A stretch of DNA of 64,000 nucleotides from Pedobacter mendelii (GTDB taxonomy: Bacteria; Bacteroidota; Bacteroidia; Sphingobacteriales; Sphingobacteriaceae): contig NZ_BMDJ01000001.1 in the NCBI RefSeq assembly GCF_014635725.1, positions 372,001 to 436,000 of the forward strand. The letters run 5' to 3'. Below, one piece after another: positions 36,080 to 43,458 of the stretch. Every line of letters begins with the position of its first letter. The first letter of the stretch is position 1. The notes under the pieces are model-generated. The model was not told where the DNA came from, made no database searches, and saw only the letters and a list, made by a program, of their open reading frames with translations. Made by a program: the position numbers and the translations under genes.

Positions 36080-37147
36080 TCAACCTTTAATCACGGGTTT
36101 TAGCATATTTACATAACCCTCTATACCTTCGGCAACTTCTTTAACATATAAAAATTCATCGGCCATGTGCGAGCGACCAGAAAAACCTGGACCACATTTT
36201 ACTGATGGAATATCCAATAAGGCTTGGTCTGATGTGGTTGGCGAACCATAAGTTGTTTTTCCTAAACTTACACCAGCCTGAACTACTGGATGATTTTTAT
36301 CAATCGATGATGGTTTTAAACGGATAGAACGAGGTGTAACATCGCAACTTACATTCGCACGAATAATTTCCAAAACTTCTTCGTTGGTATAAGAATCCGT
36401 TACACGAACATCAACGGTAAAAGTACAATTTGCAGGTACCACATTATGTTGCGAGCCAGCATTAATAATCGTAACTGTCATTTTCAGCGGACCGAAAACT
36501 TCAGAAACTTTCGGGAACTGATAATTTCTAAACCATTCGATATCTTTTAGTGCTTTGTAAATTGCATTCTCGCCCTCTTCCCTGGCCGCATGCCCAGCTT
36601 TTCCGTAAGCAACACAATCTAACACCAACAAACCTCGTTCAGCGATGGCCAAATTCATTTCTGTTGGCTCACCCACAATACCAAATTCCAGTTCACCCAA
36701 ATCAGGTAAAACCAATTCCAATCCGTTATTGCCAGAAATTTCTTCTTCCGCCGTTGTGGCTAAACAAATGTTATACTTTAAATCTTTTTGAGGATAGAAA
36801 TACAAGAAAGTTCCAATTAACGAAACCAAACAACCACCAGCATCATTACTGCCCAAACCGAACAACTTGTCGCCTTCAATGCAGGCATCATAAGGGTCGC
36901 GGGTGTAGCCAGAATTTGGTTTAACGGTATCATGATGTGAGTTTAAAAGCAATGTTGGTTTTGCAGGATCAAAGTGCTGGTTATAAGCCCAAACATTATT
37001 CATCTTACGATGAGTTTTTACCCCACGTTCTTCTAAAAATTGAGCGATTAAATTCGCAGTTCTATCTTCTTCCTTACTAAAAGATTGGATGCGGATCAGT
37101 TGTCGTAATAAATCTAAACTCTCTTTTTGTATATTTTCTAACAACAT
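36080..37147 (-). CDS. argE: M20 family deacylase, probable N-acyl-ornithine deacylase
   Basis: A zinc peptidase-like hydrolase of 355 residues. The metal-binding blocks are LLLNSHHDTVKP (His, Asp), GLGSNDAGGCLVSL, TTAEEEISGNNG (catalytic Glu) and GIVGEPTEM; the last His is in FSGRSHMADEF. In an ArgF'-type pathway the acyl group is kept through transcarbamylation, so this enzyme most likely deacylates N-acyl-citrulline rather than N-acetyl-ornithine. That assignment rests on the neighbouring argF' and is inference. It lies between proC and argH on the same strand. Confidence 0.85.
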   Translation of the reverse strand: MLLENIQKESLDLLRQLIRIQSFSKEEDRTANLIAQFLEERGVKTHRKMNNVWAYNQHFDPAKPTLLLNSHHDTVKPNSGYTRDPYDACIEGDKLFGLGSNDAGGCLVSLIGTFLYFYPQKDLKYNICLATTAEEEISGNNGLELVLPDLGELEFGIVGEPTEMNLAIAERGLLVLDCVAYGKAGHAAREEGENAIYKALKDIEWFRNYQFPKVSEVFGPLKMTVTIINAGSQHNVVPANCTFTVDVRVTDSYTNEEVLEIIRANVSCDVTPRSIRLKPSSIDKNHPVVQAGVSLGKTTYGSPTTSDQALLDIPSVKCGPGFSGRSHMADEFLYVKEVAEGIEGYVNMLKPVIKG

Positions 37148-37179
37148 AGTATTGAGTATTTAGTATCAAGTATCAAGAT
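37148..37179. repeat. TTGATACT tandem repeat, copy 2 (reverse orientation)
   Basis: Reverse complement of 6508-6539 with two mismatches in 32 nt. It abuts the ATG of the M20 gene, in the spacer to proC. Confidence 0.65.
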
Positions 37180-37216
37180 GTTGTGCCAAGACCCTTCACC
37201 TTCAAACCTTCTACCA

Positions 37217-38029
37217 TTAACCTTCTTTAGTATATAAATTCCCAGCTTTTAATGCCGAAAGTTTAATGCCTTTAATTAACGATGAACTAAAGCCATTATG
37301 TTCCATTTCGTTTAAGCCAGCAATGGTACAACCTTTTGGCGAAGTTACTTTATCTATTTCAGTTTCTGGGTGTGTGGCGTTAAGCAATAATAAATCTGCA
37401 GCACCTTTTGCCGTTTGTACTGCCATTTTCAAAGCTTCATCTGCATGAAAACCAATCTCAACTCCGCCCTGTGATGCTGCTCTGATTGCTCTTAAGAAGA
37501 AAGCGATACCACAAGCGCAAAGTGCTGTTGCTGAAGTCATTAAATCCTCATTAATCTTAACCACAGATCCAACTGTTTCAAACATTCTGGTTACGTTTGC
37601 TAAGTTTTCTACAGATGCATTATCACTAGCAAGGCAAGTCATAGATTGGCCAATAGCAATTGCCGTATTTGGCATCGCTCTGATTACTTCCACATCATTG
37701 CCCAATTTCTCTCTAACTGCAGCACAACTTACGCCAGAAATTACCGAAATTACCAAATGTTTAGCCGAAACTACCGATGCATTAATTTCATCCAAAACAA
37801 TGTTTAGCTGTTGAGGTAAAACAGCAAGGATTACAACATCAGCATTGGCAACTGCTTGCTTATTGTCGTTACTTACAACAAATCCTGCCTCAGCGAAAGA
37901 TTTTAAATGGTTGATATTTCTACGGGTAAGCGTAATGTCGGCAGCTTGCGCAAAGTCGGCCTTTACCAATCCCTTTGCTAAAGAAATTCCAATATTTCCA
38001 GAACCTATAATTGCTATTTTTTTTGTCAT
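37217..38029 (-). CDS. proC: Pyrroline-5-carboxylate reductase
   Basis: The protein has 270 residues. It reduces 1-pyrroline-5-carboxylate to proline with NAD(P)H. The dinucleotide-binding loop is IIGSGNIGISLAKGLVKA at the N-terminus. VILAVLPQQLN, ISVISGVSCAAV, RAMPNTAIAIGQSMT and the C-terminal block VTSPKGCTIAGLNEMEHNGF are the P5CR signatures. Its position within the arginine cluster is common in Bacteroidota and links the two glutamate-derived pathways. A 394-nt spacer rich in repeats separates it from argB. Confidence 0.94.
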   Translation of the reverse strand: MTKKIAIIGSGNIGISLAKGLVKADFAQAADITLTRRNINHLKSFAEAGFVVSNDNKQAVANADVVILAVLPQQLNIVLDEINASVVSAKHLVISVISGVSCAAVREKLGNDVEVIRAMPNTAIAIGQSMTCLASDNASVENLANVTRMFETVGSVVKINEDLMTSATALCACGIAFFLRAIRAASQGGVEIGFHADEALKMAVQTAKGAADLLLLNATHPETEIDKVTSPKGCTIAGLNEMEHNGFSSSLIKGIKLSALKAGNLYTKEG

Positions 38030-38423
38030 GATTAGAATATTTTCCTTCGGATTAATTGCACCGATTATATGATTTCACAGATTTACAATGTTTTAAAGAG
38101 CATAATTGATGTACGAAAAGCAATTTTTGGAATACTATTTTATGTTAGTCCTGCTATTCGTTACAAGTTTTGTTTGGTCTTCGACAAGCTCAGACTGACA
38201 AACAAAAGCTTTTCACTGCTATCAGGTTTAGATTGCAAATACAGTAGTAATAGGTTCGTTTTCACTTCAGCAGCCAATACCTTTTGCGTTATTTATTCCA
38301 CCAAGGCAAAAGTTCACAATATCTATTTCCTTGGAGTTTTTGGTGTCTTTGTGGTAATTATTTACGTTATACTATTTATGCACATCGCAAAGACCTCCAA
38401 CCATATACCTTTAACCTTCTACC
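38030..38423. other. argB-proC spacer with nested repeats
   Basis: No credible gene. It contains a reversed REP-like copy (38144-38230) interrupted by a half copy of the TGTCATCCTGA-type repeat (38179-38200), a CTTTGTGGTAA-type degenerate repeat (38330-38356), and CCTTTAACCTTCTACC low-complexity sequence before argB's stop. Confidence 0.6.
38144..38230. repeat. REP-like extragenic element, copy 3, interrupted
   Basis: In reverse complement it reads AAACCTGATAGCAGTGAAAA at one end and CGAATAGCAGGACTAA at the other, matching the blocks of the copy at 30525-30661. The interior 38179-38200 is a TGTCA-type repeat half (CTTCGACAAGCTCAGACTGA). Confidence 0.5.
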
Positions 38424-39254
38424 TTATTTCAACATTTTAGTTCCAAAAATTCCATTTGCAAGTTCATTTAATTCATCGGCTTTGCCAATGTAAACTGCTG
38501 ATACACCTTTTTTAATCGCCTTAAAAGCATTATGCAATTTAGGAATCATCCCACCTTGAACGGTTCCATCAGCTTTCAAACCCTCAAATTCAGCGGCTTT
38601 AATTTCCCTCACAACTGATGCATCGTCGTTTATATCTTTAAGTACGCCTTTTTTCTCGAAGCAATATACCAATCGCGTTTCATATAATGATGACATGGCA
38701 ACCGCAACTGCTGATGCAATTGTATCAGCATTTGTATTTAATAGTTGCGAATCTCCGTCGTGGGTAATTGCACACAAAACAGGAACCAATCCTGCTTTAA
38801 GCAAACTATCTATCATTTCAAACGAGACAGAGTTTTCATCTAAATCGCCAACAAAACCATAATCAATTTCAGCCCCCTCCAAATCTCCCCCAGACGGGGA
38901 GACCTTTATTATTGGTCGCTTTTTAGCTTTGATAATATTTCCATCAGCACCAGTTAAACCAATGGCATTAATACCTTTTCCTTGTAATTGGGCTACCATA
39001 TTTTTATTAACCAAACCAGCATAAACCATCGTAACGATGCGCAAAGTTTCAAGATCGGTTATTCTTCGCCCTTCAACCATTTTAGCTTCAACGCCTAAGC
39101 TTTCGCCAAGTTCAGTCGCAATTTTGCCACCACCATGAACCAAGATTTTATCACCAGGCAAAGCTGTAAAATCCAATAAAAACTGATGTAAGTTTTCAGA
39201 GTTATCGATTACGTTTCCGCCGATTTTTATGATTGTAAGTTGTTTATTGTTCAT
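38424..39254 (-). CDS. argB: Acetylglutamate kinase with in-frame repeat insertion
   Basis: The protein has 276 residues. It phosphorylates N-acylglutamate, the second step of arginine synthesis. TIIKIGGNVIDNSENL and LVHGGGKIATELGESLGVEA form the ATP/substrate glycine loops, and QLLNTNADTIASAVAVAM is the conserved ATP-site block. Residues about 117-128 (KVSPSGGDLEGA) interrupt the usual strand before IDYGFVGDL; the DNA there (38871-38905) is a GC-rich repeat almost identical to one in argC. The protein is longer than most Bacteroidota ArgB by about that amount. Its start overlaps the end of the DUF1016 gene by 11 nt. Confidence 0.93.
   Translation of the reverse strand: MNNKQLTIIKIGGNVIDNSENLHQFLLDFTALPGDKILVHGGGKIATELGESLGVEAKMVEGRRITDLETLRIVTMVYAGLVNKNMVAQLQGKGINAIGLTGADGNIIKAKKRPIIKVSPSGGDLEGAEIDYGFVGDLDENSVSFEMIDSLLKAGLVPVLCAITHDGDSQLLNTNADTIASAVAVAMSSLYETRLVYCFEKKGVLKDINDDASVVREIKAAEFEGLKADGTVQGGMIPKLHNAFKAIKKGVSAVYIGKADELNELANGIFGTKMLK
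38871..38905 (-). repeat. GC-rich palindromic repeat inside argB
   Basis: On the plus strand it starts AGCCCCCTCCAAATCTCCCC and continues to 38905. It differs at only 3 positions from the copy at 44281-44315 in argC. Read in frame it encodes SPSGGDLEGA. Confidence 0.8.
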
Positions 39255-40335
39255 TTCTATAAAAAATTTCTGAGAGTTGATTCAATTTTTCTGCAAGCAG
39301 TTTTTTGTCAATCAACTTGGTTTCATAATCGGCTATTAATGCAGGGGAAATGTTTCTAGACAGCGCATATTCAACTACTTCTTCATCCTTGCCTTTGCAC
39401 AATAAAACACCAATGCTTGGATTTTCGTGTGGTTTTTTTACATCTCTATCTAAAGCCTCAAGATAAAAATTTAGCTTACCCAAAAATTCAGGTTGAAATT
39501 CTTCAATCTTTAACTCAAATAAAACCATGCATTGTAAATCACGGTGATAAAATAATAAATCTGTGTAATAATCTTTATTTCCAACCTGCAACCTATACTC
39601 GCTACCCACATAAGTAAAACCTTTGCCCATTTCTAAAATGAAATTTTGAAGATTTTTAATTAGCGCTTGTTGTAAATCATTTTCAGAATGAAGTTCTGGC
39701 AAGGCTAAGAACTCAAAAATATATGGGTCTTTAAAAATACCTGTTGGTATTTTTGAAGTAATTGCCGTACTAAATTTATTTCCGAGCATCGTCCGCTCAA
39801 AAGTAGCTGAATTTAATTGGCGTTCAAGTTCTCTTTTAGACAATTTTTCATTTAAGCAATGATTTAAATAAAAAAGTCTCTCTTCAATGCTTTTTGTCTT
39901 TGATAAGATTAATAAGTGATGAGTCCAGTTTATCTTTGATAATATCCTTTTACAAAATGTAAAAATATTATCTTCTAATTGTGCCACCACTGGTGTCACT
40001 TTTTGATTATTGCTTTCAACTTGAAATTGTGTCACCAGTGGTGACACAATTTCTTCATTGCTATAAACTTCATAAAATTGTTTCATTCTGTAAAGTCCGC
40101 GGCGATTGAAACCTTTTAATAAAGGCTGTTTTTCGGTAATGTATTCTGCTAAATCATTTACAGTTCCATCTCCCCAATTTCCTATCGAAACTTTTTCAGA
40201 AACAATTTTCCCAATATTAAAATACAACGTAACCAATTCGGCATTTGCCTTACTGTAAACCCTATTTCGAGCTTCGGTAATGAGCATAATTACTTGCTCA
40301 AAATCGGATGAAGTATTTTTGATTGGTTTAGTCAT
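39244..40335 (-). CDS. DUF1016/YhcG-type PD-(D/E)xK nuclease-like protein
   Basis: A protein of 363 residues. The N-terminal DUF1016 domain (ITEARNRVYSKANAELVTLY, FNIGKIVSEKVSIGNWGDGT) is followed by a variable linker (95-130) and the C-terminal nuclease-like domain. There YTDLLFYHRDLQCMVLFELK supplies the Asp and ExK residues, and GKLNFYLEALDRDVKKPHEN is typical of the family. YhcG-like proteins often occur near restriction and defence genes; their target is not established. The gene is an insertion in the arginine cluster: its start is directly adjacent to the argF' stop (0 nt) and its end overlaps argB by 11 nt. Confidence 0.87.
   Translation of the reverse strand: MTKPIKNTSSDFEQVIMLITEARNRVYSKANAELVTLYFNIGKIVSEKVSIGNWGDGTVNDLAEYITEKQPLLKGFNRRGLYRMKQFYEVYSNEEIVSPLVTQFQVESNNQKVTPVVAQLEDNIFTFCKRILSKINWTHHLLILSKTKSIEERLFYLNHCLNEKLSKRELERQLNSATFERTMLGNKFSTAITSKIPTGIFKDPYIFEFLALPELHSENDLQQALIKNLQNFILEMGKGFTYVGSEYRLQVGNKDYYTDLLFYHRDLQCMVLFELKIEEFQPEFLGKLNFYLEALDRDVKKPHENPSIGVLLCKGKDEEVVEYALSRNISPALIADYETKLIDKKLLAEKLNQLSEIFYRNEQ
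40026..40050. repeat. 25-nt perfect palindrome within the DUF1016 gene
   Basis: ATTGTGTCACCA, a central G, and TGGTGACACAAT. A degraded sister (GTGCCACCACTGGTGTCAC) lies at 39981-39999. Both encode the V-[ST/TP]-[PL]-V-[TA]-Q pattern in the linker region. Confidence 0.7.
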
Positions 40336-41310
40336 TTATTTCAATTCCTCCAACATTGCCTTAATCACAGCCTGTGCTGCCCATAAACGATTTCCAGCCT
40401 CGTGAATAACCAATGAATTTGGTCCATCTAAAATTTCAGAAGACAATTCTAAATCGCGACGAACTGGCAAACAATGCATCACTTTAGCATCATTTGTGAA
40501 TTTCAGCTTGTCGTTGTTCATCATCCAGCCATCTGGATAGTTTAACACCTTGCCATAATCTTTATAGCTGCTCCAATTCTTTACATAAACATAATCTGCG
40601 CCTGCTAAAGCTTCATCTAAATTATGTTCGATAGTAGCGCCAGTTATAAATTGTTCTGCTAGCTCGTAGCCCGCTGGATGAGCAATTGTAAAATCAATCA
40701 ATTCTTCCTCTTTTGCTTTGCACATCCATTCGGCAAATGAATTTGGAACGGCTTGCGGCAATGCTTTTACATGAGGTGCCCAAGCCAAAACAACCTTAGG
40801 TTTAGTTCCATCAGGTTTCTTTGTCCACGTTTCGTAGATGGTAATTATATCAGCAAAACTTTGTAGCGGGTGGCGAGTAGCGCTTTCCAAACTTACCACA
40901 GGAACAGCACAATATTTTACAAATTTGTTAAAGAAATCTTCGCTGTAATCCTCCTCGCGGTTATTCAATTTGGGAAACGAACGTAATCCTAAAATATCGC
41001 AATATTGACCCATTACGGCGGCTGCCTCACGAATGTGTTCTACGGTAGAACCATTCATCACTACGCCATCCTGAGTTTCTAAAGCCCAACCCTCTTTATC
41101 CAGGTTCATCACCATTACATTCATGCCCAAATTTAAAGCTGCCTTTTGAGTGCTTAAACGGGTACGCAAACTCGGGTTCATAAAAACTAATCCTAAGGTT
41201 TTATTCTTACCTAAAGCCTGGTGTGCATAAGGATTTGCCTTTAATTCAAGCGCATCTTTTACAAATTGTTTGATGCTTTTAACATCATGTACGGAAGTGA
41301 AAAGTTTCAT
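40336..41310 (-). CDS. N-acyl-ornithine carbamoyltransferase (ArgF' type)
   Basis: The protein has 324 residues. It belongs to the acetyl/succinyl-ornithine transcarbamylase subgroup rather than ordinary OTCase: the carbamoyl-phosphate loop is FMNPSLRTRLSTQ (residues 43-55) and the ornithine-binding DxxSMG loop of OTCases is absent. The residue that separates acetyl-ornithine (Glu) from succinyl-ornithine enzymes (Pro in Bacteroides fragilis) sits just before EHI; here it is Val90. Lack of Glu favours the succinyl substrate. HCLPVRRDLELSSEIL is the conserved C-terminal block. It is followed without a gap by the DUF1016 gene. Confidence 0.9.
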   Translation of the reverse strand: MKLFTSVHDVKSIKQFVKDALELKANPYAHQALGKNKTLGLVFMNPSLRTRLSTQKAALNLGMNVMVMNLDKEGWALETQDGVVMNGSTVEHIREAAAVMGQYCDILGLRSFPKLNNREEDYSEDFFNKFVKYCAVPVVSLESATRHPLQSFADIITIYETWTKKPDGTKPKVVLAWAPHVKALPQAVPNSFAEWMCKAKEEELIDFTIAHPAGYELAEQFITGATIEHNLDEALAGADYVYVKNWSSYKDYGKVLNYPDGWMMNNDKLKFTNDAKVMHCLPVRRDLELSSEILDGPNSLVIHEAGNRLWAAQAVIKAMLEELK

Positions 41311-41391
41311 CTTTTTAAGCTTAAAGGTTAAAGCTTAAGGCTAAAAGCTTTCTGCGAGAAGCAAAAATATAATACCTAATCTTTAACTAAA

Positions 41392-41748
41392 TTATGTTCT
41401 CAATCGTTTCAGCAAGCCAATTAGCATTGCTTTAACTTCATTTGTTTTACTATTTATTTCTAAATACTTCTCATCACCTAAGTACTTTAAATCTTTTGCA
41501 AGTAAGCACGCATATTCAGCTTCGTGGCAAGACCCTAAAGCCATATCCAAAAACCTTGCGAAATCCATATCAAAATTTCTGCCTGCTCCTTCAACAATGT
41601 TTAAAGGAACAGAATATGCAGCTCTTTTAACTTGGCTATGCAAATCATACTTTTCAGATAGCGGAAATAATGGAAGTATATATGAATAAACAAACAGCAC
41701 CATTAAATGTGCTTTTTTCCATACTTCTAATTTTTGATAATCTCTCAT
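41392..41748 (-). CDS. Four-helix-bundle protein (23S rRNA IVS family), copy 1
   Basis: The protein has 118 residues. It belongs to the family first seen encoded in intervening sequences of 23S rRNA genes: the start MRDYQKLEVWKKAHLMVLFV, the loop PLNIVEGAGRNFDMDFARFL and the helix LGSCHEAEYACLLAKDLKYL are characteristic. It is predicted to be an all-helical pentamer-forming protein of unknown function. It is inserted between argD and argF' on the same strand. The copy at 43044-43415 has the same motifs but differs at many positions, so the two are not a recent duplication. Confidence 0.9.
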   Translation of the reverse strand: MRDYQKLEVWKKAHLMVLFVYSYILPLFPLSEKYDLHSQVKRAAYSVPLNIVEGAGRNFDMDFARFLDMALGSCHEAEYACLLAKDLKYLGDEKYLEINSKTNEVKAMLIGLLKRLRT

Positions 41749-41880
41749 TTTCGTTTAAACTTAGTGTTTAGCAACGGACAAAGTCTTTGCAATTGAAAAT
41801 AGGGATTCCTCTAATTTAGTTCTTTACCATCATATTTGCTAATTGCAACCTGCTTTCAGCTTTACTCTTTAAGCTTTAAG

Positions 41881-43011
41881 CTACTTTACTAACTTTCCAA
41901 AAGCACTTAAAAATTCATCAGCATGTGCTCTAGTTAAATTCAAGGCTGGCAATAAACGAATCACATTTGGTTTAGCCTCGCCTGTGAAAATGAAATGTTT
42001 AAATAGCAATTCCTTTTTTACATGCGATAATTCCTCTGGTAATTCAATTCCAATCATTAATCCACGACCACGAACTTCTTTTACCTGCTCAAATTTATTC
42101 AGTTCAGCGATTAAATAGTTCCCGATTTCTTCAGCGTTTCTCATTAAGTTATCTTTTTCCATCACTTCCAAAACTGCCAAAGCCGCAGCGCAAGCTAAGT
42201 GGTTACCGCCGAAAGTTGTACCCAATTCGCCATGCCAAGGTTTAAACTTTGGCGCAATTGAAATTCCAGCAACAGGAAATCCATTTCCCATTCCTTTAGC
42301 CATTGTATAAACATCAGCCTCTACACCAGCATAATCGTGAGCATAAAATAAACCTGTTCTGCCATAACCGCACTGAACACTATCTGCGATGTAAACTGCA
42401 TTATATTCATCACAAAGCGAGCGAATTTTTTGTAAGAAACTTTTTGAGGCTTCTTTGATTCCGCCCACTCCCTGAATACCTTCAATAATTACGGCTGAAA
42501 TATCATTTCCCTGTGCTTTGAAAGTTTCTTCCAAAGCTACTTCGTTATTAAAAGGCAAAAATATTACGTTTTCAGTTTGGTTAACAGGTGCAACAATTTT
42601 TGGATTATCGGTAACGGCAACCGCTAAAGAAGTACGACCGTGGAAAGCACCCGTAAAAGCAATTACTTTCTTTCTGCCATTGTAAAAAGAAGCTAATTTA
42701 AGTGCGTTTTCATTCGCCTCAGCACCAGAGTTTACTAAAAACAGTTGGAAATCTTTTTTACCAGAAACCAGACCCAATTTCTCTGCAAGCTGAACCTGCA
42801 AAGGAATTTTAACTGAATTAGAGTAAAAGCCAACTTTGCTTAACTGGTCGGTTAAGCGACTTACATAATGTGGGTTGGTGTGACCAATTGAAATCACAGC
42901 ATGACCGCCATATAAATCTAAATATTTTTGTTCGTTAGCATCCCAAACATTGCTGCCAGAAGCTCTAGTTATTTCTATATCGTTAAGTGGGTAAACGTCG
43001 AATAGTTGCAT
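41881..43011 (-). CDS. argD: Acyl-ornithine aminotransferase
   Basis: A class III aminotransferase of 376 residues. It converts N-acyl-glutamate semialdehyde to N-acyl-ornithine with glutamate. Key features are LDLYGGHAVISIGHTNPHYV at the N-terminus, FLVNSGAEANENALKLAS (PLP phosphate site), FHGRTSLAVAVTDNPK, IADSVQCGYGRTG with the PLP-pyridine Asp, and YTMAKGMGNGFPVAGISIAP with the Schiff-base lysine in MAKGMGNG. GTTFGGNHLACAAALAVLEV follows. It is flanked on both sides by genes for four-helix-bundle proteins. Confidence 0.93.
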   Translation of the reverse strand: MQLFDVYPLNDIEITRASGSNVWDANEQKYLDLYGGHAVISIGHTNPHYVSRLTDQLSKVGFYSNSVKIPLQVQLAEKLGLVSGKKDFQLFLVNSGAEANENALKLASFYNGRKKVIAFTGAFHGRTSLAVAVTDNPKIVAPVNQTENVIFLPFNNEVALEETFKAQGNDISAVIIEGIQGVGGIKEASKSFLQKIRSLCDEYNAVYIADSVQCGYGRTGLFYAHDYAGVEADVYTMAKGMGNGFPVAGISIAPKFKPWHGELGTTFGGNHLACAAALAVLEVMEKDNLMRNAEEIGNYLIAELNKFEQVKEVRGRGLMIGIELPEELSHVKKELLFKHFIFTGEAKPNVIRLLPALNLTRAHADEFLSAFGKLVK

Positions 43012-43043
43012 TTTATTAAGGTGTAGGGTTTGAGGTGTAGGGT

Positions 43044-43415
43044 TTAAGGTTTAGTCGTACTACCTCTCAAAAATTTTAAAAATGAAATTAGCATTGCTCT
43101 AACTTCGTTAATTGATTGATTCACATTTAGATAATCATCCTCACTAATGTACTTTAATTCTGATGCGAAAAGGCAGCAATAATCAATTTCATTTGTAGAG
43201 CCTAAAGCAGTATCTAAAAAATGTGCAAAGTCCTTATCAGTAAATCTTCCGCAACCTTCTACAATATTTAGAGGAATGGATAGGGAGGCTCTCGTAAGTT
43301 GAGATGTCAATTCAAACCGTTCTTCTTTTGGAAATTGTGTTGCAATATTTTTCTTGATGAACATATTCAACTCATGTGACTTTTTCCAAACATCAAGCTT
43401 TTTATAATCTCTCAT
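43044..43415 (-). CDS. Four-helix-bundle protein (23S rRNA IVS family), copy 2
   Basis: The protein has 123 residues. It carries the same motifs as copy 1: MRDYKKLDVWKKSHELNMFI, PLNIVEGCGRFTDKDFAHFL and LGSTNEIDYCCLFASELKYI. It lies 43 nt after argC and 32 nt before argD, on the same strand, with low-complexity GGTGTAGGGTTT and ACCTTAAGCCTTAAACC sequence at its borders. Function unknown. Inserted in the arg operon without interrupting transcription polarity. Confidence 0.9.
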   Translation of the reverse strand: MRDYKKLDVWKKSHELNMFIKKNIATQFPKEERFELTSQLTRASLSIPLNIVEGCGRFTDKDFAHFLDTALGSTNEIDYCCLFASELKYISEDDYLNVNQSINEVRAMLISFLKFLRGSTTKP

Positions 43416-43458
43416 GCTATTTTACCTTAAGCCTTAAACCTTCCGCCTTTTACCATAT

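Noticed and set aside
35898..36083. 61-codon minus-strand frame after the M20 gene
   Set aside because: It consists of degenerate spacer repeat and overlaps the M20 stop; no domain or start context.
38069..38440. 123-codon plus-strand frame in the argB-proC spacer
   Set aside because: It runs across three repeats and into the antisense of argB; no recognisable protein features beyond hydrophobic AT-rich codons.
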